In this document: one piece after another, positions 26,736-35,769 of the stretch
How positions within the stretch are numbered: the first letter of the stretch is position 1
How the letters are laid out: each line of letters starts with the position of its first letter
From: Methylophaga pinxianii
GTDB lineage: Bacteria > Pseudomonadota > Gammaproteobacteria > Nitrosococcales > Methylophagaceae
NCBI RefSeq assembly: GCF_020447225.1
Contig: NZ_JAJAEO010000168.1
Coordinates: forward strand, 1-51,276
Length of the DNA stretch: 51,276 nt
Direction: 5' to 3'
The notes under the pieces: generated by a model
Database searches by the model: none
What the model was told of the DNA's origin: nothing
The model's input: the letters and a program-made list of their open reading frames with translations, nothing else
Translations under genes and position numbers: made by a program

Positions 26736-27632
26736 ATGATGCTGTTTTTCGGTCTGTTAACCGCCTTAAGTTTTGGTATTGCCGATTTTCTTGGTGGTTT
26801 AGTAGGGCGAAAAATGTCGCCACTGACATTGACCCTCTATTCACAATCTATTGGATCGGTGGTCATTGGCGTATCGGCAGTGTTTTTTGGCGGGACGCCA
26901 GATATTTTCGATCTTGCCTGGGGAGCTGCCGCAGGCGCCATGCTCGGATCAGGATTTATTCTCTATTATCGTGCTCTATCCAATGGAAGGATGGGTGTGG
27001 TGGCAGCTGTTACTGGAGTGTGGACAGCCATTATTCCTTTCGTGATCGGTTATTGGCTGGGTGAGCGCCCTTCTACGATGGCAATACTTGGCATAATGCT
27101 GGTAGTTGTCGCCATTGCCCTGGTCAGCAGTGGCGAAAAATCTCCAGATGAAAGTGTCCTAAAAAATTCTGAAAAAAAGATCAAATCAGTTTCCTTTTAT
27201 GCTTTGCAACGCGGATTTTTGGCTTACGATCGCAGCATAGTGCAAGCGACTGGCGCCGGTTTATGGTTTGGGCTTTTCTTTGTTTTTCTTGGGCAGGCCC
27301 AATCCAGTTCTCCGTTATGGCCGGCGGCAGCCGCTACTGTGGCATCAGCATTAACCGTTGCTGTTTTGATCCCGGTATTAAAACCGAATTTATTTTTTGA
27401 TAGAAGCAATTTGCCAATCGTTATGGTGGTTGGCCTGTTCCAAACTTTGGGTACACTCACATTCGTCATTGCTGCTAATTTAGGGATGCTTTCAGTGGCA
27501 GGCGTTGCCGGGGCTTTATCTCCGATTCCAACGGCCATTCTCGCTTTCTTAATACTTAAAGAGCGAGCTACATGGGTTCAAATAATCGGGGTAGCTGCTG
27601 CACTGACGGGTATCGTGATGATGCAGAGCTAA
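26736..27632 (+). CDS. EamA/DMT-family transporter
   Basis: Inner-membrane carrier of about 298 residues with ten predicted spans in two EamA halves (ALSFGIADFLGGLVGRK at the start; LGMLSVAGVAGALSPIPTAILAFLILKERATWVQIIG at the end). The start at 26736 is preferred because GGAG lies eight bases upstream and the first helix begins at once; an earlier in-frame ATG at 26688 adds 16 polar residues. Substrate unknown; members export amino acids, amines or other metabolites. Confidence 0.88.
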   Translation: MMLFFGLLTALSFGIADFLGGLVGRKMSPLTLTLYSQSIGSVVIGVSAVFFGGTPDIFDLAWGAAAGAMLGSGFILYYRALSNGRMGVVAAVTGVWTAIIPFVIGYWLGERPSTMAILGIMLVVVAIALVSSGEKSPDESVLKNSEKKIKSVSFYALQRGFLAYDRSIVQATGAGLWFGLFFVFLGQAQSSSPLWPAAAATVASALTVAVLIPVLKPNLFFDRSNLPIVMVVGLFQTLGTLTFVIAANLGMLSVAGVAGALSPIPTAILAFLILKERATWVQIIGVAAALTGIVMMQS

Positions 27633-27718
27633 GAGGTAATAAGAGAAAAACAAATTTGATTTACAGTCTGCTAGTCAATATATATGATCCGTATACGTTT
27701 CATATATTAAGGGTTTCC

Positions 27719-27925
27719 ATGGGTATCGTGAAAATAAGCGATGAGTTACACGAAGAGATTCGTAAGTCCAGCTCGGTTATGGTCCGCTCCATCAATGCTC
27801 AAGCAGAATATTGGATAAAAATAGGAATGTTGGCGGAGGCGAATCCCGGTCTGACGTTTTCGGAGATTGTCAGGGCGCAAATGCAGCATGCCGATGTGGA
27901 TATAAAGAAGATTGTCGGTGGCTAA
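27719..27925 (+). CDS. ParD-like antitoxin-family protein
   Basis: 68 residues: MGIVKISDELHEEIRKSS, then SINAQAEYWIKIGMLAEANP, LTFSEIVRAQ. This is the pattern of the ParD-like family (a ribbon-helix-helix-type protein listed among type II antitoxins). No ParE-type toxin is next to it. Instead it overlaps the start of a methionine aminopeptidase gene by a few bases, suggesting translational coupling. A longer in-frame start at 27572 lies inside the upstream transporter gene and is rejected. Confidence 0.82.
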   Translation: MGIVKISDELHEEIRKSSSVMVRSINAQAEYWIKIGMLAEANPGLTFSEIVRAQMQHADVDIKKIVGG

Positions 27926-28691
27926 GGTCACGCTTAAAACATCTGCCGAATTAGCGTTAATGCGAACAGCCGGGCGTCTACTCGCTATGGTTTTCAGTTA
28001 TCTCGATAATCATGTAAAAGCGGGCATCTCGACAATGGATATTAACAACTTGGCAGAGCGCTATATTGTTGATCAATTGAAAGCTCGCCCGGCAAGTAAA
28101 GGTCAGTATGGTTACCAATATGTGCTGAACACCTCCATTAATCATGTGGTGTGCCATGGCGTCCCATCAGACAATCAGCAGCTGAAATCGGGCGATATTA
28201 TCAATGTGGATATCACCTTGGAGAAGGATGGCTTTATTGCGGACTCCAGCAAAATGTACCAGATCGGTGATGTTTCGCCGCTAGCGAAGCGTTTGGTGGC
28301 TAAAACTTATGAAGCAATGTGGCAAGGAATTCGTGTCGTCAAACCTGGGGCGACATTAGGTGATATCGGCTATGCGATTCAGCACTTTGCCGAGAAGCAT
28401 GGATATTCCGTTGTTCGGGAATATTGTGGTCACGGGATCGGGCGGGAAATGCATGAAGAGCCTGCTGTTTTGCATTATGGAAGGCCGGCTACGGGAATGG
28501 TTTTGCAGGAAGGCATGACCTTTACCATTGAGCCAATGATTAATCAGGGAAAAGCCAAAGTGAAAGTAAAAAAAGATGGCTGGACGGTCGTGACCAGTGA
28601 TAAAAAATTATCTGCCCAATGCGAGCACACCATCGCGGTCACATCGAACGGTTATGAAGTGCTGACGCTGCGCGATGAAGAGCGTGTTTAG
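27918..28691 (+). CDS. map: Methionine aminopeptidase, type I
   Basis: Removes the N-terminal Met from new proteins. From GTG 27918 the protein has 257 residues, and all five metal ligands are present: Asp98 (INVDITLEKDG), Asp109 (FIADSSKMY), His172 (CGHGIGREMHEEP), Glu205 (TFTIEPM) and Glu236 (QCEHTIAV), each one higher than in E. coli MetAP; His80 is in CHG. TTG 27912 is an alternative start. No rpsB or glnD is adjacent, so this is probably not the housekeeping map but an extra copy paired with the ParD-like gene. Confidence 0.93.
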   Translation: MAKVTLKTSAELALMRTAGRLLAMVFSYLDNHVKAGISTMDINNLAERYIVDQLKARPASKGQYGYQYVLNTSINHVVCHGVPSDNQQLKSGDIINVDITLEKDGFIADSSKMYQIGDVSPLAKRLVAKTYEAMWQGIRVVKPGATLGDIGYAIQHFAEKHGYSVVREYCGHGIGREMHEEPAVLHYGRPATGMVLQEGMTFTIEPMINQGKAKVKVKKDGWTVVTSDKKLSAQCEHTIAVTSNGYEVLTLRDEERV

Positions 28692-28755
28692 CAATGCTGA
28701 TTCTCTGGAGCACTCATTTCATCAATCCTTAAACTTAAAAAGGTAAAACAGATAA

Positions 28756-29487
28756 ATGCAGCCAGAAGAACTTAAAGAAATTTTTGATCAACAAGCAGAA
28801 AGCTATGATCAGCAATGGGCAAAGATGGCGCCTATTAATAATGGATTATATTTTCTTCTGGAATCGGTATTTGCGCCACTTCCCGAGACGGCTCGTATTC
28901 TTTGTGTGGGTGCTGGAACAGGGAAAGAGCTGATTTATCTTGGCAGGAAATTTCCGCATTGGCACTTTACAGCGGTTGAACCATCAGGCGCCATGTTAAC
29001 TGTTTGTCGACAACGCGTTGATGAAGAGGGCATGACCAATCGTTGCGATTTCCATGAAGGTTATCTTGACTCACTACCCGGACAAGAATCTTATGACGCG
29101 GCAACGTGTTTTCTGGTGTCTCAATTTATTCTGGATAAACAAATTCGCACAGAATTATTTGCTGAGATTGCCGGCAGACTAAAACCAGATGGGTTATTGG
29201 CCAGTGCCGATCTGTCAGCAGAGCCAGGATCTTTTGAAGCGTTACTTCAGGCTTGGATGAACATGATGGCGGGCGCGGACATTTCAATCGAAAAGCAGAA
29301 TCGTATCAAAGAAGCTTATGCCAAAGATGTTGCGATTCTGCCGCCTGATAGTGTTGCCTCGCTCATCCAGGCAGCAGGTTTTGACGCACCCGTGCCGTTT
29401 TTTCAAGCAGGTTTAATCCATGCATGGTTTGCCAAAACTGGCAGTAAAATCGTAAACCAAGATAGAGAGAAGGGAGGGGCGGATTAA
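28756..29487 (+). CDS. SAM-dependent class I methyltransferase
   Basis: 243 residues. Rossmann-fold methyltransferase: motif I ARILCVGAGTGKELIYLG (about 46-63), an acidic residue after the second strand in FTAVEPSGAML, and FLVSQFILDKQIRTELFAEIAGRLKPDG in the later core. It begins EIFDQQAESYDQQW, usual for UbiE/Trans-aconitate-like enzymes. Substrate unknown. Its stop codon shares bases with the stop of the convergent aldo/keto reductase gene. Confidence 0.87.
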   Translation: MQPEELKEIFDQQAESYDQQWAKMAPINNGLYFLLESVFAPLPETARILCVGAGTGKELIYLGRKFPHWHFTAVEPSGAMLTVCRQRVDEEGMTNRCDFHEGYLDSLPGQESYDAATCFLVSQFILDKQIRTELFAEIAGRLKPDGLLASADLSAEPGSFEALLQAWMNMMAGADISIEKQNRIKEAYAKDVAILPPDSVASLIQAAGFDAPVPFFQAGLIHAWFAKTGSKIVNQDREKGGAD

Positions 29488-30596
29488 ACCGGCACCGGCG
29501 CATTCTCCTCGATCAAGCCCTTTCGTTTGGCTGCTTCCCAAAATTCACTTGGTATGCTGGCGGAAAGCGAAGCCATATTTTCGCGAATATGCTCGGGTTT
29601 GCTGGCACCGGGCAAAATCGCACTAACGACATTAGGTGTATTACAAAACTGTAAGGCTGCTGTGCGTAAGTCTATATTCATTTCTTTTGCCAGCTTACGA
29701 TATTGCTCACGTCTTTGATGGATGTGTTCGGGTGCGCCTTTCTTGTAGTTGTAATAATTATTACCGGCTAAATAGCCAGAGTTGAGCGGTGCGCCCAGTA
29801 CAAATGACACCTCACGTTGTTCGGCCAAGGGGAATAAACGGTTAAGCGCATCATCATGTTTAAGTAACGAATATTGTGTCGCGAGAAGGATCACATCTGG
29901 ATCGGATTGCTCAATGGCTGCTTGAGCGGGTGGAATTGTATTCACCCCCATTCCCCAGCCTTTAATCAGACCTTCCTCGCGCATTTTGATCAGTTCCGGC
30001 ATGGCACCATTCAACGCTGTCTGAAAATAGTCTCTCCAGTTCTCTCCCATGTCCACGTTATCGGGAGATAAATCATGAATAAACACCATATCCAGACTGG
30101 GCACGCCCATACGTTGCAAACTGTCTTCAATAGAGCGGCGGGTGCCGGAGGCGCTGTAGTCGTATGTGTAATTAAAATTATTAACGCCTTCCCAGCCATC
30201 ATGGTCATAACCAGGATCGGGTTCCAGAAGTCGACCAATCTTGGAAGAGATTTCATAAGAGCCTAATTCCTTGGCTGCCAGTAACATGGCATGACGACGT
30301 TCGCTGATGCCCAAGCCATACCACGGTGAGGTGTCATAGTAACGAATACCTTCCTCCCAGGCGGTTTGCAATAACTCAAAAGCCTCTTTTTCTGTTAATA
30401 CCCTTCGCATATTCCCCAGCCCGATCGCGCCGCCGAGGCCTATTCGATGTGTGGGACGATACCGTTTGGATTGATCACTATTGACAGGCAATGCTTCGGG
30501 TGCTCTTACTGAGCCTGATGTCGCTGCTGCTGATAATAAGGGGGATAATGCCAGGCCAGTACCTGCGACTGCTGTCAGAAAATCTCGTCTTTCCAT
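29484..30596 (-). CDS. Aldo/keto reductase with Tat-like signal
   Basis: 370 residues. The N-terminus ERRDFLTAVAGTGLALSPLL has the twin-arginine and hydrophobic pattern of a Tat signal, so the enzyme may act in the periplasm. The AKR catalytic tetrad is visible: Asp and Tyr in RYYDTSPWYG, Lys in ISSKIGR, His in FIHDLSP. An NADP-binding C-terminal segment, AILPGASKPEHIREN, is present. Sequence style is nearest to pyridoxal 4-dehydrogenase or L-fucose dehydrogenase-type AKRs, but the substrate is not assigned. Confidence 0.88.
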   Translation of the reverse strand: MERRDFLTAVAGTGLALSPLLSAAATSGSVRAPEALPVNSDQSKRYRPTHRIGLGGAIGLGNMRRVLTEKEAFELLQTAWEEGIRYYDTSPWYGLGISERRHAMLLAAKELGSYEISSKIGRLLEPDPGYDHDGWEGVNNFNYTYDYSASGTRRSIEDSLQRMGVPSLDMVFIHDLSPDNVDMGENWRDYFQTALNGAMPELIKMREEGLIKGWGMGVNTIPPAQAAIEQSDPDVILLATQYSLLKHDDALNRLFPLAEQREVSFVLGAPLNSGYLAGNNYYNYKKGAPEHIHQRREQYRKLAKEMNIDLRTAALQFCNTPNVVSAILPGASKPEHIRENMASLSASIPSEFWEAAKRKGLIEENAPVPV

Positions 30597-30748
30597 GCTT
30601 CGCCTCCGGTTGGGAATGGTTCGCTTGGTGGGATGTAACAGGGATAGTGATTTTGAGTATTCTGGATAAAAACGGCGCTATCCCAGAAACTTAAATGGGG
30701 TAAGGTGTTGTAGTCTGATGTTAACACTACCTACATTTCGGGTGAAGC

Positions 30749-31324
30749 ATGAATCGACAACCTGGTAAAAAAGTGATCATTTCGCTGGTCATACTCTGTA
30801 TTACTGCAGTATGCATCGGTTTGTATTTAGCTTTATCAAATCAAACCTTATGTGGTGTCAGTTCAGATAACGCTATGGTGATGCTTTCGATTGGTTTGGG
30901 GTTAGGGTGTGTACCGTTAATTCCTGGCACCGCGGGCGCCCTCGGCGGCATCCTGCTTAGTCTATTGATCAGCCGACTGAGTATTACAAAACAGGTGATT
31001 GCTGTTGCTTTACTGATTATTGTCGCAATTCCGATAAGCGAATACGGCGAAAACTATTTCGCGACTAAAGATGCACCATCAATCGTGGCGGATGAGTTGC
31101 TTACCTTTCCCCTGGCAACGATTGGTCTTCCCGTTCATCAACATCCTGTCATGCTGGCGGGTATTTTTATGACAAACCGCATTATTGACTGGACTAAACC
31201 ACCCCCAGCCCGTGCGGCTGAATCCTTACCTGGAGGCGTGGGAATCGTGTTGGATGATGTGGTTGCCAGCCTGTGGACCTTGCTTGTCTTCAGTATTGGC
31301 TGGCAGTGGTATCGTCGACAATAG
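30749..31324 (+). CDS. PgpA-like phosphatidylglycerophosphatase
   Basis: 191 residues, membrane protein. The PgpA motifs are present in order: LGCVPLIPGTAGALGG, KDAPSIVADELLTFPLA (E. coli: SIVWDEF), and NRIIDWTKPPPARAAESLPGGVGIVLDDVVAS. The first 30 residues form an extra hydrophobic segment. It would dephosphorylate phosphatidylglycerophosphate in the inner membrane. The first motif differs from classical PgpA (LIPGTAGALGG against VPGTMGSLAA), so it may be a paralogue; the housekeeping copy, usually near nusB or thiL, is not in this window. Confidence 0.82.
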   Translation: MNRQPGKKVIISLVILCITAVCIGLYLALSNQTLCGVSSDNAMVMLSIGLGLGCVPLIPGTAGALGGILLSLLISRLSITKQVIAVALLIIVAIPISEYGENYFATKDAPSIVADELLTFPLATIGLPVHQHPVMLAGIFMTNRIIDWTKPPPARAAESLPGGVGIVLDDVVASLWTLLVFSIGWQWYRRQ

Positions 31325-31445
31325 AAGATAGTTTCAGTATTGTTGACAACAAGTACACCCTATTTAGCGAATAGCTTCTATAAAATGAGGAAGCAGCATC
31401 ACCATCAATAAGGTTAGATTTACGTTACAAGTAAGGAAACAAAAA

Positions 31446-32261
31446 ATGTCGAACAGCAAAATGACATTGGCAATTCATTCCCATCAAACTTTGCCTGTTT
31501 TAGGGCTTTTGGCGACTTTAAGTTTAATGACAAATGTTCAAGCCCAGACACTTCAGGATTATGATTGGTCTGGATCATACATCGGCGGAAGTCTTGGCGC
31601 GGCTCATAGTCGTGGATCATTTGATGCGTCAACCTCTGACGGTTTTGTGGGGTCTTATTTCACACCGCCAGATCCTGAGCAAATTGCTGAAGCGGCGGAT
31701 AAGAGTGCTTCACAATCACGATTGAGTGCAGGGTTATTTGGTGGTTATGGCAAGCAGTTTGATAATTTATATGTCGGGGTTGAAGCTGGTGTGAACAGTT
31801 TAAGCTTTGATGAATCCGCTTCATCAGGTGAAATCTACGAGTCAAGTCCAACTTCAAGCTTTACTAATGAAATTTCCGTGAAAGCTGACTGGCAAGCTTC
31901 ATTACGTGCTCGTGTAGGTTGGGCTGAAAAACGCTGGTTGGCGTATCTTACCGGTGGTGTCGCTGCTACTCGAATCCGAATGGATGCAACATTTTCGGAT
32001 GATTTTTCCGGGGCTGGCGGCGCTTTTGGTAGCGATTCAGATAATGACACCAAGCTAGGCTGGGTAATAGGTCTGGGCGGGGAATATGCATTAACCGAGA
32101 GTTGGACCATCCGAGCAGAGTATCTGTATGCGGATTATGGAAAAGCTGACACAACAGCATTGGTAACCAATCCAGCTTCACCAACGCTTGCAAATGATTT
32201 GAAAAGTTCTGTCGATCTTAAAACCCAGATCCTTTCAGTAGGTGTTGCTTACCAGTTCTAG
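31446..32261 (+). CDS. Outer-membrane beta-barrel protein
   Basis: 271 residues. The signal peptide ends near VQAQ (residue 34), with a rather long polar n-region; TAAGGAAAC precedes the ATG. The mature protein is an eight-strand-like barrel of the Omp25/OmpA N-terminal porin family: WSGSYIGGSLGAAHSRGSF at the start, LSAGLFGGYGKQFDNLYVGVEAGV, RARVGWAEKRWLAYLTGGVAAT, and the terminal LSVGVAYQF ending in Phe, the barrel-assembly signal. It is likely a monocistronic gene with its own terminator. Confidence 0.9.
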   Translation: MSNSKMTLAIHSHQTLPVLGLLATLSLMTNVQAQTLQDYDWSGSYIGGSLGAAHSRGSFDASTSDGFVGSYFTPPDPEQIAEAADKSASQSRLSAGLFGGYGKQFDNLYVGVEAGVNSLSFDESASSGEIYESSPTSSFTNEISVKADWQASLRARVGWAEKRWLAYLTGGVAATRIRMDATFSDDFSGAGGAFGSDSDNDTKLGWVIGLGGEYALTESWTIRAEYLYADYGKADTTALVTNPASPTLANDLKSSVDLKTQILSVGVAYQF

Positions 32262-32628
32262 GAAGCATCTAATATCATTAAAACGGATGATATATAAATA
32301 AAAATAAAAGCTGATCGCTTTAGTCGATCGGCTTTTATTTTGATAAGTCTCTAAAATTACTTCCTTTGTTAAAACATCCAGTAATTGGGCTGTATATTTA
32401 GCCGGCTCGGCTTTTAGTGTCATTCTGAGTTATGAAATGTTTAGCTATTCCGTGCAATCATGCTGATGTGAATACTTGAAATGATGGCTTTTAATGGGTA
32501 TGAAGCTAATTTTTTGATGCAATAAATTAAAATGTGCGAAACTGTTTTCTCTGTCTGCAATCGAATTGCTGACCACCTCCATCTTAATTTTCCCTACCCT
32601 CAATGTGAGTCAAAAATGCAGATGAGTA
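32262..32628. other. Intergenic region with terminator
   Basis: Apart from the terminator at 32306-32340 no gene or structure is seen. The right part must include the promoter of the PAS-GGDEF gene. Confidence 0.4.
32306..32340 (+). terminator. Terminator after the outer-membrane protein gene
   Basis: AAAAGCTGATCG (32306-32317) pairs with CGATCGGCTTTT (32325-32336), one G-T pair, 7-base loop, then a T-rich tail. Confidence 0.88.
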
Positions 32629-33975
32629 ATGCGATTAGCTGATTTTATCCGAGCACAAATAGAGCTGATTCTGCAGGATTGGGAAGCGTTTGCCAAAACA
32701 CTCCTGAGTGGAAAACATATGAGTAAATCAGGACTGCGTGATCATGCCAGAGATATGCTGTTGGCGATTGCAGATGATCTTGATACGCCTCAAAGCGAAA
32801 CAGAACAGGTCGCCAAATCGAAAGGGCATGAACCAGCGGATGACAATGAATCTTGGGCAGAAGTACACGGCGGTGCTCGACATATAAGTGGTTTCAGCGT
32901 CATGGAGACCGTTTCCGAGTTCAGGGCGCTTCGGGCCAGCGTAGTCTCACAGTGGACTAAAGCATACAAAACAAATCAGAACCATGATCTTGAAGATCTT
33001 ACCCGGTTTCATGAAGCGATTGACCAGGCTGTCGCCGAGTCCCTGGAGCAGTATGCAACAGCAAAAGAAATGGAAACACGGTTGTTTGGTGCCATTCTTT
33101 TAGCCTCGCCTGATCCAATTTATGTGCTGGATCTTGAAGGCAAATTTATTTATGCAAACAAAGCCACAGCCGATCTTTTCGCTCTGGAACCTCTGGAGAT
33201 CATTGGAAAATCTACTTTTGATCTTGGATTTCCGTTTGCATCTGATTTTCAGCACAATCTGGAAAAGGTGATAGCGGACCAGACGACCTATCGTGGAAAG
33301 TTTGTACATACCTTCAGCTCTGGTCAGGGCGAAAGATTTGAGTATCTGCTGGCACCCGTCCTGGATGAGCAGCAAAACATCGAAGCCACTGTATGCATTT
33401 CCCGGGATATCACCGAACAAGCGCTGGCAGAAGAAAAAATATGGCACAACGCACATCATGACTTGCTAACCGGGCTGCCCAATCGACGTCTTTTTCTGGA
33501 TCGCCTGGAACAGGAGGTCAAACATGCCAAGCGTAGCAATATTCCACTTGCAGTACTGTTTATGGATCTGGATGGGTTTAAAGAGGTAAACGACACACTT
33601 GGTCACGAAGCTGGGGACCGCGTATTACAGCTTGTGTCAGAACGGCTGATTAAATGTGTCCGTGATGAAGATACTGTGGCCCGGCTTGGCGGAGATGAAT
33701 TTACTATTATCCTCACTGGTGCTCAGCAGCAAAAAGATGTTGAGCTGGTGGCGCAATCGATAATTGACGCGATAGCGGTGCCATTCCATCTTGTGCAAAT
33801 GCCTGTTCATATTTCTGCCAGCATAGGAATCTCACTTTTTAATAATACGACGATTTCTTCGATTGCGATGCTGGAAGCCGCCGATCATGCTATGTATAAA
33901 GCCAAAAAATCCGGTTCTAATCATATACATTTTCATCAGGCATTCGATATGCAAGACAAAGGTTCAGCTTCTTAA
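32629..33975 (+). CDS. Diguanylate cyclase: RsbRD-N, PAS and GGDEF domains
   Basis: 448 residues, soluble. Residues 1-150 look like the RsbRD N-terminal sensory domain (MRLADFIRAQIELILQDWEAF, RDHARDMLLAIADDLDTPQS). A PAS domain follows (about 155-270, SPDPIYVLDLEGKFIYANKA). The GGDEF domain has active site GGDEF at 354-358 and an I-site RDED at 345-348. It should synthesise c-di-GMP in the cytoplasm under stress or redox/ligand input. The LSGKHMSKSGLRDHA start is typical of a family common in gammaproteobacteria. Confidence 0.9.
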   Translation: MRLADFIRAQIELILQDWEAFAKTLLSGKHMSKSGLRDHARDMLLAIADDLDTPQSETEQVAKSKGHEPADDNESWAEVHGGARHISGFSVMETVSEFRALRASVVSQWTKAYKTNQNHDLEDLTRFHEAIDQAVAESLEQYATAKEMETRLFGAILLASPDPIYVLDLEGKFIYANKATADLFALEPLEIIGKSTFDLGFPFASDFQHNLEKVIADQTTYRGKFVHTFSSGQGERFEYLLAPVLDEQQNIEATVCISRDITEQALAEEKIWHNAHHDLLTGLPNRRLFLDRLEQEVKHAKRSNIPLAVLFMDLDGFKEVNDTLGHEAGDRVLQLVSERLIKCVRDEDTVARLGGDEFTIILTGAQQQKDVELVAQSIIDAIAVPFHLVQMPVHISASIGISLFNNTTISSIAMLEAADHAMYKAKKSGSNHIHFHQAFDMQDKGSAS

Positions 33976-34330
33976 GCTATGTTTGATATCTTGCTAAAGT
34001 TAAGTGACAACTGGGCAAAAGCAACCTCTCCATCAAAGTGACCATTGAATAGAGAAATTCTTACGAGTGAGAAAAAAGTTATTTTGGAAATTAATTATTA
34101 AAGTGGCTATCAGCTCATAGAATTGAGCCGGAGTTAATGTTCCAACTGATGTTTAATGCTGACAATGAAGTGAAGGCTTAATATTTCAATGGGTTGCTTA
34201 TGCGTTAGAAAAGTCAGTCACAAATTAGTGGGTTGTGTTGATATAAATTAACGAAATTTTTTGCAAACCTGCATTCAGCAAAATCTGGCGTTATTAATCT
34301 CATACCTAGACTGATTTCAAGGAGAAAAGC
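33976..34330. other. Intergenic region
   Basis: A+T-rich, no gene, no clear hairpin. The right end holds the AAGGAG ribosome site of the GFA-family gene. Confidence 0.4.
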
Positions 34331-34753
34331 ATGAATATTACCACTGAACAAAGCGGCAGTTGCCTTTGTGGTGCTGTAACAATCACCGCAAAACCCAAAA
34401 GTAATCATGTGGGAGCTTGTCATTGTGATATGTGCCGGAAGTGGGGCGGTGGTCCACTTTTAGTGGTGGAATGTGAAGACGATGTACATTTTGAAAGCGA
34501 CCGGAATATTGGTGTTTACAGCTCATCCGATTGGGCAGAGCGGGGCTTTTGTCAGCAATGTGGTACACATCTGTTTTATCGCTTCAAGCAGGGTGGGTTT
34601 TATGCCATACCGGTAGGACTGTTTGATGAAAAGCAACAGTGGCAATTGGCTGAACAGGTATTTATCGATAATAAACCCGCTTATTACTCATTTGCCGAAA
34701 ATACCAGAAACCTCACAGAAGCAGAGATTATCGCTCAATTCAGTGGCAACTGA
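34331..34753 (+). CDS. GFA-family zinc protein
   Basis: 140 residues with the seven zinc cysteines of the glutathione-dependent formaldehyde-activating enzyme (GFA) fold: Cys11 and Cys13 (SCLCGAV), Cys30, Cys32 and Cys35 (ACHCDMCRKWGG), and Cys74 and Cys77 (FCQQCGTHLFYR). The classical Gfa was proposed to join formaldehyde and glutathione, but most family members have unknown roles. AAGGAG precedes the start. No FrmA- or FrmB-like genes are adjacent, so a formaldehyde role is not shown. Confidence 0.87.
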   Translation: MNITTEQSGSCLCGAVTITAKPKSNHVGACHCDMCRKWGGGPLLVVECEDDVHFESDRNIGVYSSSDWAERGFCQQCGTHLFYRFKQGGFYAIPVGLFDEKQQWQLAEQVFIDNKPAYYSFAENTRNLTEAEIIAQFSGN

Positions 34754-34855
34754 CGGAGCAATAATCCTTTGTGTTTATAAGGCAGCCTTTTGTACTGACG
34801 TTCGTAAAACGCACAGCCAGCTTTTCCGCTGACATCGCATCTTGCTTTAGACATT

Positions 34856-35635
34856 CTATATTTCGTCTACGGCTTCGGCGCACTCTGGTAAGGTCTGTCC
34901 GCCATCAATAACCATCTGCTGACCGGTGATATAAGCTGCTTCATCGGAGGCAAAAAACAAGGCCGCATTAGCAATATCTTCAACTGCGCCAAGTCTTTTC
35001 AACGGGATCGCTGCAGCCATGCTGTTGAGATAATCTTCTCCCAGGCTGGCTAAACCTTCAGTGACAATATTGCCGGGCATAACGGCATTAATAGTGGTGT
35101 TATAACGTGCCAGTTCCATCGCCGCGGTTTTCATAAAACCAAGTTGTCCCGCTTTGGTCGCCCCATAATGTGCCCATCCCGGGTAGCCGGTAATGGGGCC
35201 GGTGATTGATGAGGTGATCACGACGCGACCTTTACCGAGCTTTTCAAAGTGGGGAATACAGGCTTTGACACATAGAAAGGTGCTTTTCAGATTGGTCGAC
35301 ATGATGTCATCCCACTCTTTCGGTGAGAGATCGACAATTTTCTTTTGTGGGAAGGTGCCGGCATTGGCGCAAAGAATATCAACCGGGCCAAATGTGTTTT
35401 CGGTATGCTCAACCAGCGCTTGAACCTGTTCCCAATCGGCAACGTCACATAGATAGTATTTGGCGGTGCCGCCTGCTGCATTAATCTCGTCCACGGTTTC
35501 CTTCGCTGCGGTTTCGCCGCGTGCAGCAATCATCACATTGGCTCCCTGCCTGGCAAAGACGCTGGCAATACCTTTACCAATTCCTTTTGAGCCTCCGGTC
35601 ACGATAACGGTTTTATCTTGAATGGATGTGAGCAT
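34856..35635 (-). CDS. Short-chain dehydrogenase/reductase (FabG-like)
   Basis: 259 residues, classical SDR: NAD(P)-binding TGGSKGIG (13-20), NAG at 91-93, catalytic Ser143, Tyr157 and Lys161 (YGATKAG), and the C-terminal ITGQQMVIDGG. The sequence is nearest to 3-ketoacyl-ACP reductase-like SDRs, but many act on other alcohols. It is divergent from the kinase/aminotransferase fusion across 134 bases, so a shared regulation and a shared pathway are likely. GGAGG lies six bases before the start. Confidence 0.88.
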   Translation of the reverse strand: MLTSIQDKTVIVTGGSKGIGKGIASVFARQGANVMIAARGETAAKETVDEINAAGGTAKYYLCDVADWEQVQALVEHTENTFGPVDILCANAGTFPQKKIVDLSPKEWDDIMSTNLKSTFLCVKACIPHFEKLGKGRVVITSSITGPITGYPGWAHYGATKAGQLGFMKTAAMELARYNTTINAVMPGNIVTEGLASLGEDYLNSMAAAIPLKRLGAVEDIANAALFFASDEAAYITGQQMVIDGGQTLPECAEAVDEI

Positions 35636-35769
35636 GAAATACCTCCAGAAGTTGAGTTAATCAGTTAAAGGTATTTTTAGCATAAATCTTTTTCTTTGCA
35701 ACAAAAATATTGCAAGTCGGACATTTTGACGTTATAACTATTTCATCACTGTTTATCTGGGGTTGCGTT
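35636..35769. promoter_or_regulatory. Divergent promoter region with paired TTGCAA sites
   Basis: Between the SDR gene and the fusion gene. TTGCAA occurs at 35696-35701 and again at 35710-35715, 14 bases apart, in an A+T-rich stretch. This is a possible operator, for example for the DeoR-family regulator at 38105; that link is inference. Confidence 0.4.

Noticed and set aside
27572-27718. Extended N-terminus of the ParD-like protein
   Set aside because: The extra 49 residues overlap the end of the EamA gene; the family N-terminus begins at 27719.
31446-32261. Porin-like barrel as an autotransporter or adhesin
   Set aside because: The length, single barrel and terminal Phe fit a small OmpA/Omp25-type protein, with no passenger domain.
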